The notes beneath the pieces are model-generated. The model was not told the origin of the DNA. It saw only the letters and a list, made by a program, of their open reading frames with translations, and ran no database searches. Source: Chlorocebus sabaeus (lineage: Eukaryota; Chordata; Mammalia; Primates; Cercopithecidae). From it: a stretch of 64,000 nt of DNA. The DNA is taken from positions 20,980,688 to 21,044,687 of the forward strand of contig NC_132925.1 in assembly GCF_047675955.1 (NCBI RefSeq), in the 5' to 3' direction. Made by a program: the position numbers and the translations under genes. Shown one piece after another: positions 22,638 through 32,110 of this stretch (position 1 is its first letter; every line of letters begins with the position of its first letter).

Positions 22638-22768
22638 CTACAGCTACAACCTACAGCTGAGGATCCTGACTGTTAGAAGGAAAGCTATCAAACAGGAAGG
22701 ACACCTACACCAAAACCCCATCAGTACATCACCATCATCAAAGACCAGAGGCAGATAAAACCACAAAG

Positions 22769-23785
22769 ATGGGGAAAAAGCAGGGCAGAAAAGCTGGAAA
22801 TTCAAAAAATAAGAGCGCATCTCCCCCGGCAAAGGAGCGCAGCTCATCGCCAGCAACGGATCAAAGCTGGACGGAGAATGACTTTGACGAGATGAGAGAA
22901 GAAGGCTTCAGTCCATCAAATTTCTCAGAGCTAAAGGAGGAATTACGTACCCAGCGCAAAGAAACCAAAAATCTTGAAAAAAAAGTGGAAGAATTGATGG
23001 CTAGAGTAATTAATGCAGAGAAGCTCACAAACGAAATGAAAGAGACGAAAACCATGGCACGAGAAATACGTGACAAATGCACAAGCTTCAGTAACCGTCT
23101 CGATCAACTGGAAGAAAGAATGTCAGCGATGGAGGATCAAATGAATGAAATGAAGCGAGAAGAGAAACCAAAAGAAAAAAGAAGAAAAAGAAATGAACAA
23201 AGCCTGCAAGAAGTATGGGATTATGTAAAAAGACCAAATCTACGTCTGATTGGGGTGCCTGAAAGTGAGGGGGAAAATGGAACCAAGTTGGAAAACACTC
23301 TTCAGGATATCATCCAGGAGAACTTCCCCAACCTAGTAGGGCAAGCCAACATTCAAATCCAGGAAATACAGAGAACGCCACAAAGATACTCCTCGAGAAG
23401 AGCAACTCCAAGACACATAATTGCCAGATTCACCAAAGTTGAAATGAAGGAAAAAATCTTAAGGGCAGCCAGAGAGAAAGGTCGGGTTACCCACAAAGGG
23501 AAGCCCATCAGACTAACAGCAGATCTCTCGGCAGAAACTCTTCAAGCCAGAAGAGAGTGGGGGCCAGTATTCAACATTCTTAAAGAAAAGAATTTTAAAC
23601 CCAGAATTTTATATCCAGCCAAACTAAGTTTCATAAGTGAAGGAGAAATAAAATCCTTTACAGATAAGCAAATGCTTAGAGATTTTGTCACCACTAGGCC
23701 TGCCTTACAAGAGACCCTGAAGGAAGCACTAAACATGGAAAGGAACAACCGGTACCAGCCATTGCAAAAACATGCCAAAATGTAA
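22769..23785 (+). CDS. ORF1: L1 ORF1p RNA-binding protein
   Basis: ORF1p is the trimeric RNA-binding chaperone that coats L1 RNA in cytoplasmic RNPs. The 338-residue frame matches the usual primate length. Residues 1-50 are a disordered basic N-terminus. About 52-152 form the coiled coil, with heptad-like L/M spacing and a charged EERMSAMEDQMNEMKREEK end. About 157-252 form the RRM ('NLRLIGVPES'), and about 253-323 the C-terminal domain ('ARREWGP', 'YPAKLSF'). The RNA-binding residues R206, R210, R211, R261 and Y282 are present, as are the proline-directed phosphosites S18, S27, T203 and T213 known from human ORF1p. The coiled coil is the most divergent part relative to human, while the RRM and C-terminal domain are conserved. 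The ATG chosen gives the canonical MGKKQ start after ACCACAAAG. No frameshift or stop is seen. Confidence 0.95.
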   Translation: MGKKQGRKAGNSKNKSASPPAKERSSSPATDQSWTENDFDEMREEGFSPSNFSELKEELRTQRKETKNLEKKVEELMARVINAEKLTNEMKETKTMAREIRDKCTSFSNRLDQLEERMSAMEDQMNEMKREEKPKEKRRKRNEQSLQEVWDYVKRPNLRLIGVPESEGENGTKLENTLQDIIQENFPNLVGQANIQIQEIQRTPQRYSSRRATPRHIIARFTKVEMKEKILRAAREKGRVTHKGKPIRLTADLSAETLQARREWGPVFNILKEKNFKPRILYPAKLSFISEGEIKSFTDKQMLRDFVTTRPALQETLKEALNMERNNRYQPLQKHAKM

Positions 23786-23848
23786 AGACCATCAAGGCTA
23801 GGAAGAAACTGCATCAACTAACGAGCAAAATAACCAGTTAATATCATA
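23786..23848 (+). other. L1 inter-ORF spacer
   Basis: 63 bp between the ORF1 stop and the ORF2 ATG, with an in-frame stop just upstream of the ORF2 start ('TAATATCATAATGG'), as in human L1. ORF2 is thought to be translated by an inefficient unconventional reinitiation. Confidence 0.9.
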
Positions 23849-26800
23849 ATGGCAGGATCAAGTTCACACATAACAATCTTAACCTTAAATGTAAATGGAC
23901 TAAATGCTCCAATTAAAAGACACAGACTGGCAAACTGGATAAAGAGTCAAGACCCATCACTCTGCTGTATTCAGGAGACCCATCTCACACGCAGAGACAT
24001 ACATAGGCTCAAAATAAAGGGATGGAGGAAGATTTACCAAGCAAATGGAGAACACAAAAAAGCGGGGGTTGCAATACTAGTCTCTGATAAAACAGACTTT
24101 AAACCATCAAAGATCAAAAGAGACAAAGAAGGCCATTACATAATGGTAAAGGGATCAATTCAACAGGAAGAGCTAACTATCCTAAATATATATGCACCCA
24201 ATACAGGAGCACCCAGATTCATAAAGCAAGTCCTTAGAGACTTACAAAGAGACTTAGACTCCCATACAATAATAATGGGAGACTTCAACACTCCGCTGTC
24301 AACATTAGACAGATCAACGAGACAGAAAGTTAACAAGGATATCCAGGAATTGAACTCATCTCTGCAGCAAGCAGACCTAATAGACATCTATAGAACTCTC
24401 CACCCCAAATCAACAGAATATACATTCTTCTCAGCACCACATCGTACTTACTCCAAAATTGACCACGTAATTGGAAGTAAAGCACTCCTCAGCAAATGTA
24501 CAAGAACAGAAATTATAACAAACTGTCTCTCAGACCACAGTGCAATCAAATTAGAACTCAGGACTAAGAAACTCAATCAAAACCGCTCAACTACATGGAA
24601 ACTGAACAACCTGCTCCTGAATGACTACTGGGTACATAACAAAATGAAGGCAGAAATAAAGATGTTCTTTGAAACCAATGAGAACAAAGATACAACATAC
24701 CAGAATCTCTGGGACACATTTAAAGCAGTGTGTAGAGGGAAATTTATAGCACTAAATGCCCACAAGAGAAAGCAGGAAAGATCTAAAATTGACACTCTAA
24801 CATCGCAATTAAAAGAACTAGAGAAGCAAGAGCAAACACATTCGAAAGCTAGCAGAAGGCAAGAAATAACTAAGATCAGAGCAGAACTGAAGGAGATAGA
24901 GACACAAAAAACCCTCCAAAAAATCAATGAATCCAGGAGTTGGTTTTTTGAAAAGATCAACAAAATTGACAGACCACTAGCAAGACTAATAAAGAAGAAA
25001 AGAGAGAAGAATCAAATCGACGCAATTAAAAATGATAAAGGGGATATCACCACTGACCCCACAGAAATACAAACTACCATCAGAGAATACTATAAACACC
25101 TCTACGCAAATAAACTGGAAAATCTAGAAGAAATGGATAATTTCCTGGACACTTACACTCTTCCAAGACTAAACCAGGAAGAAGTTGAATCCCTGAATAG
25201 ACCAATAGTAGGCTCTGAAATTGAGGCAATAATTAATAGCCTACCAACCAAAAAAAGTCCAGGACCAGATGGATTCACAGCTGAATTCTACCAGAGGTAC
25301 AAGGAGGAGCTGGTACCATTCCTTCTGAAACTATTCCAATCAATAGAAAAAGAGGGAATCCTCCCTAACTCATTTTATGAGGCCAACATCATCCTGATAC
25401 CAAAGCCTGGCAGAGACACAACAAAAAAAGAGAATTTTAGACCAATATCCCTGATGAACATCGATGCAAAAATCCTCAATAAAATACTGGCAAACCGGAT
25501 TCAGCAGCACATCAAAAAGCTTATCCACCATGATCAAGTGGGCTTCATCCCTGGGATGCAAGGCTGGTTCAACATTCGCAAATCAATAAACATAATCCAG
25601 CATATAAACAGAACCAAAGACAAGAACCACATCATTATCTCAATAGATGCAGAAAAGGCTTTTGACAAAATTCAACAGCCCTTCATGCTAAAAACGCTCA
25701 ATAAATTCGGTATTGATGGAACGTACCTCAAAATAATAAGAGCTATTTATGACAAACCCACAGCCAATATCATACTGAATGGGCAAAAACTGGAAAAATT
25801 CCCTTTGAAAACTGGCACAAGACAGGGATGCCCTCTCTCACCACTCCTATTCAACATAGTGTTGGAAGTTCTGGCTAGGGCAATCAGGCAAGAGAAAGAA
25901 ATCAAGGGGATTCAGTTAGGAAAAGAAGAAGTCAAATTGTCCCTGTTTGCAGACGACATGATTGTATATTTAGAAAACCCCATTGTCTCAGCCCAAAATC
26001 TCCTTAAGCTGATCAGCAACTTCAGCAAAGTCTCAGGATACAAAATCAATGTGCAAAAATCACAAGCATTCTTATACACCAGTGACAGTCAAACAGAGAG
26101 CCAAATCAGGAATGAACTTCCATTCACAATTGCTTCAAAGAGAATAAAATACCTAGGAATCCAACTTACAAGGGATGTAAAGGACCTCTTCAAGGAGAAC
26201 TACAAACCACTGCTCAGTGAAATCAAAGAGGACACAAACAAATGGAAGAACATACCATGCTCATGGATAGGAAGAATCAATATCGTGAAAATGGCCATAC
26301 TGCCCAAGGTAATTTATAGATTCAATGCCATCCCCATCAAGCTACCAATGAGCTTCTTCACAGAATTGGAAAAAACTGCTTTAAAGTTCATATGGAACCA
26401 AAAAAGAGCCCGCATCTCCAAGACAATCCTAAGTCAAAAGAACAAAGCTGGAGGCATCACGCTACCTGACTTCAAACTATACTACAAGGCTACAGTAACC
26501 AAAACAGCATGGTACTGGTACCAAAACAGAGATATAGACCAATGGAACAGAACAGAGTCCTCAGAAATAATACCACACATCTACAGCCATCTGATCTTTG
26601 ACAAACCTGAGAGAAACAAGAAATGGGGAAAGGATTCCCTATTTCATAAATGGTGCTGGGAAAACTGGCTAGCCATAAGTAGAAAGCTGAAACTGGATCC
26701 TTTCCTTACTCCTTATACGAAAATTAATTCAAGATGGATTAGAGACTTAAATGTTAGACCTAATACCATAAAAATCCTAGAGGAAAACCTAGGTAGTACC

Positions 26801-27676
26801 ATTTGGGACATAGGCATGGGCAAAGACTTCATGTCTAAAACACCAAAAGCAACGGCAGCAAAAGCCAAAATTGACAAATGGGATCTCATCAAACTAAAGA
26901 GCTTCTGCACAGCAAAAGAAACTACCATCAGAGTGAACAGGCAACCTACAGAATGGGAGAAAATTTTTGCAATCTACTCATCTGACAAAGGGCTAATATC
27001 CAGAACCTATAAAGAACTCAAACAAATTTATAAGAAAAAAACAAACAACCCCATCCAAAAGTGGGCAAAGGATATGAACAGACATTTCTCAAAAGAAGAC
27101 ATTCATACAGCCAACAGACACATGAAAAAATGCTCATCATCACTGGCCATCAGAGAAATGCAAATCAAAACCACAATGAGATACCATCTCACACCAGTTA
27201 GAATGGCGATCATTCAAAAGTCAGGAAACAACAGGTGCTGGAGAGGATGTGGAGAAATAGGAACACTTTTACACTGTTGGTGGGATTGTAAACTAGTTCA
27301 ACCATTATGGAAAACAGTATGGCGATTCCTCAAGGATCTAGAACTAGATGTACCATATGACCCAGCCATCCCATTACTGGGTATATACCCAAAGGATTAT
27401 AAATTATGCTGCTATAAGGACACATGCACACGTATGTTTATTGCAGCACTATTCACAATAGCAAAGACTTGGAATCAACCCAAATGTCCATCAGTGACAG
27501 ATTGGATTAAGAAAATGTGGCACATATACACCATGGAATACTATGCAGCCATAAAAAAGGATGAGTTTGTGTCCTTTGTAGGGACATGGATGCAGCTGGA
27601 AACCATCATTCTTAGCAAACTATCACAAGAACAGAAAACCAAACACCGCATGTTCTCACTCGTAGGTGGGAACTGA
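23849..27676 (+). CDS. ORF2: L1 ORF2p endonuclease and reverse transcriptase
   Basis: ORF2p nicks genomic DNA and primes reverse transcription of L1 RNA at the nick. The frame has 1275 codons, exactly the human length, with no stop or frameshift. The N-terminal APE-type endonuclease (about 1-239) keeps N14, E43, D145, D205, D229 and H230. The PIP-box residues Q408, I411, Y414 and Y415, used for PCNA binding, are present. The reverse transcriptase (about 498-773) keeps D600 in 'SIDAEKAFDK' and the FADD motif with D702 and D703. The C-terminal cysteine-rich segment has C1130, C1134, C1143 and C1147. It follows ORF1 after 63 bp on one bicistronic RNA. All key residues being intact makes enzymatic activity plausible, though many neutral differences from human exist and activity cannot be read from sequence alone. 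Confidence 0.96.
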   Translation: MAGSSSHITILTLNVNGLNAPIKRHRLANWIKSQDPSLCCIQETHLTRRDIHRLKIKGWRKIYQANGEHKKAGVAILVSDKTDFKPSKIKRDKEGHYIMVKGSIQQEELTILNIYAPNTGAPRFIKQVLRDLQRDLDSHTIIMGDFNTPLSTLDRSTRQKVNKDIQELNSSLQQADLIDIYRTLHPKSTEYTFFSAPHRTYSKIDHVIGSKALLSKCTRTEIITNCLSDHSAIKLELRTKKLNQNRSTTWKLNNLLLNDYWVHNKMKAEIKMFFETNENKDTTYQNLWDTFKAVCRGKFIALNAHKRKQERSKIDTLTSQLKELEKQEQTHSKASRRQEITKIRAELKEIETQKTLQKINESRSWFFEKINKIDRPLARLIKKKREKNQIDAIKNDKGDITTDPTEIQTTIREYYKHLYANKLENLEEMDNFLDTYTLPRLNQEEVESLNRPIVGSEIEAIINSLPTKKSPGPDGFTAEFYQRYKEELVPFLLKLFQSIEKEGILPNSFYEANIILIPKPGRDTTKKENFRPISLMNIDAKILNKILANRIQQHIKKLIHHDQVGFIPGMQGWFNIRKSINIIQHINRTKDKNHIIISIDAEKAFDKIQQPFMLKTLNKFGIDGTYLKIIRAIYDKPTANIILNGQKLEKFPLKTGTRQGCPLSPLLFNIVLEVLARAIRQEKEIKGIQLGKEEVKLSLFADDMIVYLENPIVSAQNLLKLISNFSKVSGYKINVQKSQAFLYTSDSQTESQIRNELPFTIASKRIKYLGIQLTRDVKDLFKENYKPLLSEIKEDTNKWKNIPCSWIGRINIVKMAILPKVIYRFNAIPIKLPMSFFTELEKTALKFIWNQKRARISKTILSQKNKAGGITLPDFKLYYKATVTKTAWYWYQNRDIDQWNRTESSEIIPHIYSHLIFDKPERNKKWGKDSLFHKWCWENWLAISRKLKLDPFLTPYTKINSRWIRDLNVRPNTIKILEENLGSTIWDIGMGKDFMSKTPKATAAKAKIDKWDLIKLKSFCTAKETTIRVNRQPTEWEKIFAIYSSDKGLISRTYKELKQIYKKKTNNPIQKWAKDMNRHFSKEDIHTANRHMKKCSSSLAIREMQIKTTMRYHLTPVRMAIIQKSGNNRCWRGCGEIGTLLHCWWDCKLVQPLWKTVWRFLKDLELDVPYDPAIPLLGIYPKDYKLCCYKDTCTRMFIAALFTIAKTWNQPKCPSVTDWIKKMWHIYTMEYYAAIKKDEFVSFVGTWMQLETIILSKLSQEQKTKHRMFSLVGGN

Positions 27677-27895
27677 ACAATGAGATCACTTGGACTCGGG
27701 AAGGGGAACATCACACACCGGGGCCTATCATGGGGAGGGGGAAGGGGGGAGGGATTGCATTGGGAGTTATACCTGATGTAAATGACGAGTTGATGGGTGC
27801 AGCACACCAACATGGCACAAGTATACATATGTAGCAAACCTGCACGTTGTGCACATGTACCCTACAACTTGAAGTTTAATAATAATAAATAGATT
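27677..27895 (+). other. L1 3' UTR with G-rich tract and poly(A) signal
   Basis: The 3' UTR holds a polypurine tract at 27732-27753 with four or more G-runs (GGGG, GGGGG, GGGGGG, GGG), able to form a G-quadruplex as in other primate L1s. The poly(A) signal AATAAA is at 27884-27889 after an (AAT)n stutter. Confidence 0.9.
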
Positions 27896-27946
27896 AAAAA
27901 AAAAAAAAAAAAAAAGAAAACCTTGGGAAAAAAAGAAAAAAAAAAA
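27896..27946 (+). repeat. L1 A-rich tail with internal non-A insert
   Basis: The tail is two A-runs separated by GAAAACCTTGGGAAAAAAAG. A patterned tail like this can arise from untemplated addition, slippage or later mutation. Confidence 0.85.
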
Positions 27947-27962
27947 AAAAAGAAGTAGAACT
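27947..27962 (+). repeat. 3' target-site duplication of the intact L1
   Basis: AAAAAGAAGTAGAACT, an exact copy of 21724-21739, joins the L1 tail to flanking DNA. Confidence 0.95.
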
Positions 27963-27978
27963 GATAATATATTATATA

Positions 27979-28149
27979 CTCCAACAATGCATTCAAAACT
28001 AAAATTCCCATTTACATTTTCAATCTCAATCTAAATTTATATATTTGCAAGTCAGTCCTCTCCCTCTGTTCTCTCTTAGTCTCTTTCCTGTCACCAATTT
28101 TCCTAGATAGAAGAGGATTTCTGTTTTGAACTTTACTATTGAAGACACT
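27979..28149 (+). repeat. Direct repeat copy A (171 bp), likely donor
   Basis: This segment recurs at 29663-29833 with constant offset 1684, no indels and about 13 mismatches (about 92 percent identity). It is in no repeat family I recognise. Because copy B interrupts a MER5A cleanly, this copy is the more likely source. Confidence 0.9.
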
Positions 28150-28211
28150 AAGTTCAGTGAGTGAGGGTATTTAAAAAAAAAATAAAATAAGAAAACAACC
28201 TGACACAACAC

Positions 28212-29370
28212 AGGTGAGTTTAAAAACTTTTTTGCGTAGCAATGGAAATAATCAAAAAATGAAAAGGTAGCCTACAGAATGGAAGCAAATATTTACAAAG
28301 CACATATTCAACAGGATGCTAGTATTCAAAATGCATAAGGAACTCAAACAACTCTAAAGCAAAAAAGCAAATAACCCGATTTTAAAATAGGAAAAGGATC
28401 TGTGTAGACATTTTTCCAAAGAAGACATACAAATGGACAACAGGTATGTGAAAACGGTGCCCAACATCATTAATCATCAGGAAAATGCAAATCAAAACCA
28501 CAATGAGCTATCTCACACCTGTTAGGATGGCTATTACCAAAATGTTAAATGATAACAAAAGTTGGCAAGAGTGTGAAGAAAAGGAAACCCTGATACACTG
28601 TTGGTGGGACTGTAAATTAGTACAGCTATTATGGAAAACAGTGTTGAGTTTCTCAAGCACTAAAAATAGAACTACTATGTGATGAAGTAATCCCACTTCT
28701 GAGTATATATCTAATTGAAATTTCAAAGAGGTATTTGCACTCCCGTGTTAATTACAGCATTACACACAATAGCTAAGATATGGGAGCAACCTAGGTGTCT
28801 ATCAATGAATAAATGAATAAAGCAAATGTGGTGTGTATATATATAATGGAATATTATTCAGTCTTAAAAAGGAATGAAATCCTGTCATTTGTGACCACAT
28901 GGATGAACCTAGAGGACATTATGTTAGGTGAAATATGCCAGACATAGAAAGACAAATACTGTATGATCTCACTTACATGTGTAATTGAAAAATGTTAAAC
29001 TCATAGTGAAGCAGAGAGTAGAATGCTGCTTGCCAGGGTCTGGAGGGGGAAGGCAGAATGGGGAGGTACTGACCAAAGGGTGCAAAGTTTTTGTTAGGAT
29101 AAATAAATTCTAGAGATCTAATGAACAGCATGTTGACTATAGTTAGTAATATTGTATTTTATACTTGAAATTCACTGAGTAAATCTTGAATGTTCTCACC
29201 ACACCACCAAAAAAAAAGGTAATTATGTGAGGCAATGAATATGTTAATTAGCTTGATTGTGGTAATCATTTTACAATGTACATGTATATCAAAACAACAT
29301 GCTATACATCTTAAATATATTCAATTTATATTTGTCAATCATACCTCACTAAAGCTAGGGGAAGATAATA
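28212..29370 (+). mobile_element. L1MA-type 3' end
   Basis: A 5'-truncated, decayed L1: ORF2 tail ('CCTACAGAATGGAAGCAAAT', 'TACACTGTTGGTGGGACTG', 'ATGGAATATTATTCAGTC') then an L1MA-style 3' UTR ending at 'CATACCTCACTAAAGCT'. It is stop-ridden; the 65-codon ORF at 28485 is a fragment of ORF2. Confidence 0.85.
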
Positions 29371-29502
29371 CATGTTTAAACAAATTTTTATAAAAGGAAC
29401 ATAATTGTCCATAAGATATTTGACTGAAAATAGGGAAACTATTAAGAAGCTGTTGAAGTAATCTAAGCATAGAGTAAGGCCATTCTAGACTCGACTCTGG
29501 AC

Positions 29503-29844
29503 CAGTGGTTATTAAACTCCATCACCCATAAGAATCACCTGGGGAGCTTACTAAAACTCAGATAAGAAAAGATTCTAATCCAGAAGGTCTGGGATAGGAC
29601 CAAACATTTGCATTTCTAATAGGCTCCCAGGTGGTACCGATGCTGTTGATCCACGGACCATGCTCCAAGAATGCATTCAAAACTAAAATTCCCATTCACA
29701 TTTTCAGTCTCAATCTAAATTGATATCTTTGCAAATCAGCCCTCTCCCTCTATTCTCTCTTATTCTCTTTCCTGTCACCAATTTTCCTAGATACAAGGGG
29801 ATTTCTGTTTTGAAGTTTACTATTGAAGAAACTGAGGAGCACTG
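29503..29844 (+). mobile_element. MER5A hAT-Charlie MITE carrying an insert
   Basis: MER5A text starts CAGTGGTTATTAAACTCC, passes through 'AAGAATCACCTGGGGAGCTT' and 'CATTTGCATTTCTAATAGGC', breaks at 29662 and resumes 29834 (GAGGAGCACTG). An 8-bp duplication CTCTGGAC (29495-29502) against CTCTAGAC (29845-29852), the hAT hallmark, brackets the whole and shows that the 171-bp block at 29663-29833 lies inside it. Confidence 0.88.
29663..29833 (+). repeat. Direct repeat copy B (171 bp) inside MER5A
   Basis: A copy of 27979-28149 in the same orientation, placed between the last and penultimate parts of the MER5A. It has no A-tail and no obvious target-site duplication, so L1-mediated retroposition is unlikely. 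Confidence 0.9.
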
Positions 29845-29852
29845 CTCTAGAC

Positions 29853-30727
29853 TATTGAGGTAAAAGCAACAAAACCAAAAACCATTTTTACTAAGAATCA
29901 AAATGACCTAACAAACCTAGATATAAGGAAAAAGATACTAAAATTTATAGCATGATGTTTGTGGTGTTGACCTGCAAGGAAATTGGAGGAAAATAAATAA
30001 ACTAGTTAAGAGAGTAAGAGAAAAGGTTTGTTTTTATAAATGCTGGATTTGAGATGACATCAGGATATCGATGTGTACATGACTTGCAGGGAGCAGGAAA
30101 TGAATGGCTGTCATGGACATATAGTTAGACTTCAGATTTAAAGGTAAAGATTTACAAGTTTCATGAATACAGTCGTCAAACTCGAGAGGGGACTCTGAGT
30201 TGTGAGAATAAGTCAAAAAGCCACTCACAGAACCTCAAAGAACTGTCATGTCATGGGGTAGCAGAATGAAAGACATCAAAAGAAAGAGAAGGACTGGTTA
30301 CAGTTATTATGATAGAAGAGAAGTTAGTAGGTGAGTGAGTGTTGCTGTCAGTTAAAGAAGAGAACCTTTCATTTATTAATAAGTTGTCTGTGCTGAATAC
30401 TTTAAAGAGATTAAGAAGAATGAAAACCAAAGAAAGATCCAGGATCAGTAGCTCACTGTAGTCACTAACAAACTTTCTGACAACTTCAGTAGTCACTGAC
30501 AAACTTTGGAGAGCATTGTACCAATAGCGTGGAGCAGAAGCCAAACTGGAAATGGTTAAGAACAAAATAGGAAAAGAAAAAGTGAGGCAGTTTGTGTGAA
30601 TAAAGTAGGAAAATCACATTAAACTTAAATTTTGTTTACAGAACTATGATTCAAGAACATCTATGATATTTACACCTTCCATTTTCATTTTCTTTTTATA
30701 TTTCCAAAGATTCATACATAGGTTACA
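29853..30727. other. No recognised repeat except a 31-bp-period partial tandem
   Basis: GTAGTCACTAACAAACTTT at 30458 recurs at 30489 with one mismatch, a 31-bp step. Otherwise nothing is recognised. Confidence 0.5.
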
Positions 30728-31202
30728 AGAGGCTGAAAAATGGTTCCCCCCAAAATGTCCATAGTCCAATCCCTGGAACCTCTCAATGTTACCTTTACAA
30801 ATGTGATTAATTTAAGGATCTTGAGATGGGGAGTGAATTCTGAATTATGCAGATATGTCCTACATGCAATCATAGGTATCTAAATGCGGGAGGCAGAGGG
30901 AGATTTCACACACCCAGAATGAAAAATAAATGTGAACTGAAGCAAGATGCTATGCTGCTTCCTTTGAAGATGAACGAAGGGGCCACACACCAAGGAATGC
31001 TGCTTTAGAAGCTGTAAAAGACAAGAAAACAGATTCCCTTCTAGGTCCTCCAGAGGCAGCATGACCCTGCCAATCTTGACAGTTTCAAGTGAAACAGTTT
31101 CAGAATTCTCAGCCTCAAGAACCATAGGAGAATAACTTTGTATTGCTTTCAGCTACCAGGGTTGTTGTAACTTGTCATAGCGCCACAGGAAACTAACATA
31201 CA
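30728..31202 (+). mobile_element. MLT1D-like MaLR LTR
   Basis: The order 'ATGTCCATAGTCCAATCCC', 'CCTGGAACCTCTCAATGTTACC', 'AAGGATCTTGAGATGGGGAG', 'GAAGGGGCCACACACCAAGG' and the end 'CACAGGAAACTAACATACA' matches an MLT1D-type LTR. Confidence 0.75.
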
Positions 31203-31754
31203 GGTCAATATTCAATTGTAACTTCGCAATAAATTAAATTTAGTGTATTGAGTCATCTACCATTAGGCAAAATAACACCCTAAGTGATTATGAGATACTT
31301 CTCAATTGAGGATCAAAATATATTGTTACTTTCCTCATATCCAACTTGGTGAGAAATATATCTGCTGTGTTTTAAGAACTTGCAGGGCATCATTATTTAA
31401 AGAATATGAAAAATTAGGTAGAAGGTACAGATTTTATCCCCTAAAATTTTACCTTTTTAAAATATAGTTTGGCCAACTAGCCAAAGCAGGTTGTCCAGCT
31501 AACAACTAAGTGACGAATGTGCCAGAAAGTATAGTCATCAACATTTTATAAGACAGATACAAAGATTAAAATCCCAATGTTTTAGTAGTTATAAAAGTCC
31601 AATAACAAATCCTAACAGGAAAAAAATGGAATAGCATGGAAATTCCAGAAAAATCAAGATTATGTGGAACTGACAGCCTAGTCAACAAAGATAATTTATA
31701 TTCAATTGTATTACTTTTCAAAAAATGATTTACATCAAGTCAACAATGGAAAAA
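31203..31754. other. No recognised feature
   Basis: AT-rich DNA with nothing diagnostic. Confidence 0.45.
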
Positions 31755-31915
31755 AACTCAATTTAAAAATGGGCAACAGAACTGAATAGACATTTCTCCA
31801 AAGGTATACTAATGGCAAATAAGTGCATGAACAGATGCTCGACCTACTAATCATTAGACAAATGCAAATCAAACCACAGTGAAGTAATACCACTTCATGG
31901 CCTTTAGGATAGCTA

Positions 31916-31953
<38 letters not shown>

Positions 31954-32110
31954 ACCAAATGGAAAGTAAGTGTTTGTGAAAATGTGGAGAAATCGGAACT
32001 CTTGTGTATTGTTGTTGAGGATGTAAAATGGTGTAGCACATATAGAAAACAGTTTGATGGTTACCCAAAAAATTAAACATAGAATTAATATATAATCTGG
32101 CAGTTCCCTT
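31755..32110 (+). mobile_element. L1M 3' end, left part (outer layer of a nest)
   Basis: Old L1 ORF2 tail text ('GAATAGACATTTCTCCAAAG', 'AATGCAAATCAAACCACAGTG', 'AATGTGGAGAAATCGG') breaks at 'GGCAGTTCCCTT', where a Tigger1 enters. It resumes at 38083. A 29-bp A-run at 31920-31948 is an internal expansion. Confidence 0.82.

Larger units (their letters stand above)
21740..22768 (+). promoter_or_regulatory. L1 5' UTR with internal promoter
   Basis: In primate L1 the 5' UTR is an internal RNA polymerase II promoter that lets each new copy be transcribed from its first base. Its middle also acts as an antisense promoter. This 1029-bp example is GC- and CpG-rich compared with the surrounding DNA, so it is a likely target of methylation. 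It also encodes the antisense ORFs described separately. Confidence 0.9.
21740..27946 (+). mobile_element. L1: Full-length intact L1 retrotransposon (L1PA lineage)
   Basis: A complete 6.2-kb non-LTR retrotransposon: 5' UTR, ORF1, 63-bp spacer, ORF2, 3' UTR and A-rich tail, flanked by a perfect 16-bp target-site duplication. It starts with the canonical G-run followed by the YY1 site and shows no 5' truncation or inversion. Both ORFs are open at the usual primate lengths (338 and 1275 codons). The 3' UTR carries GACGAGTTGATGGG and TGCACGTTGTGCAC rather than the L1HS-type ACA. The 5' UTR is longer than the ~0.9 kb of human L1HS because it keeps the block bound by ZNF93 in older human elements. 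The ORF1 coiled coil differs strongly from human. I infer a young lineage-specific element of a non-human catarrhine, probably an Old World monkey. Alternatively it is an unusually well preserved L1PA3-PA5-age copy. Confidence 0.95.
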
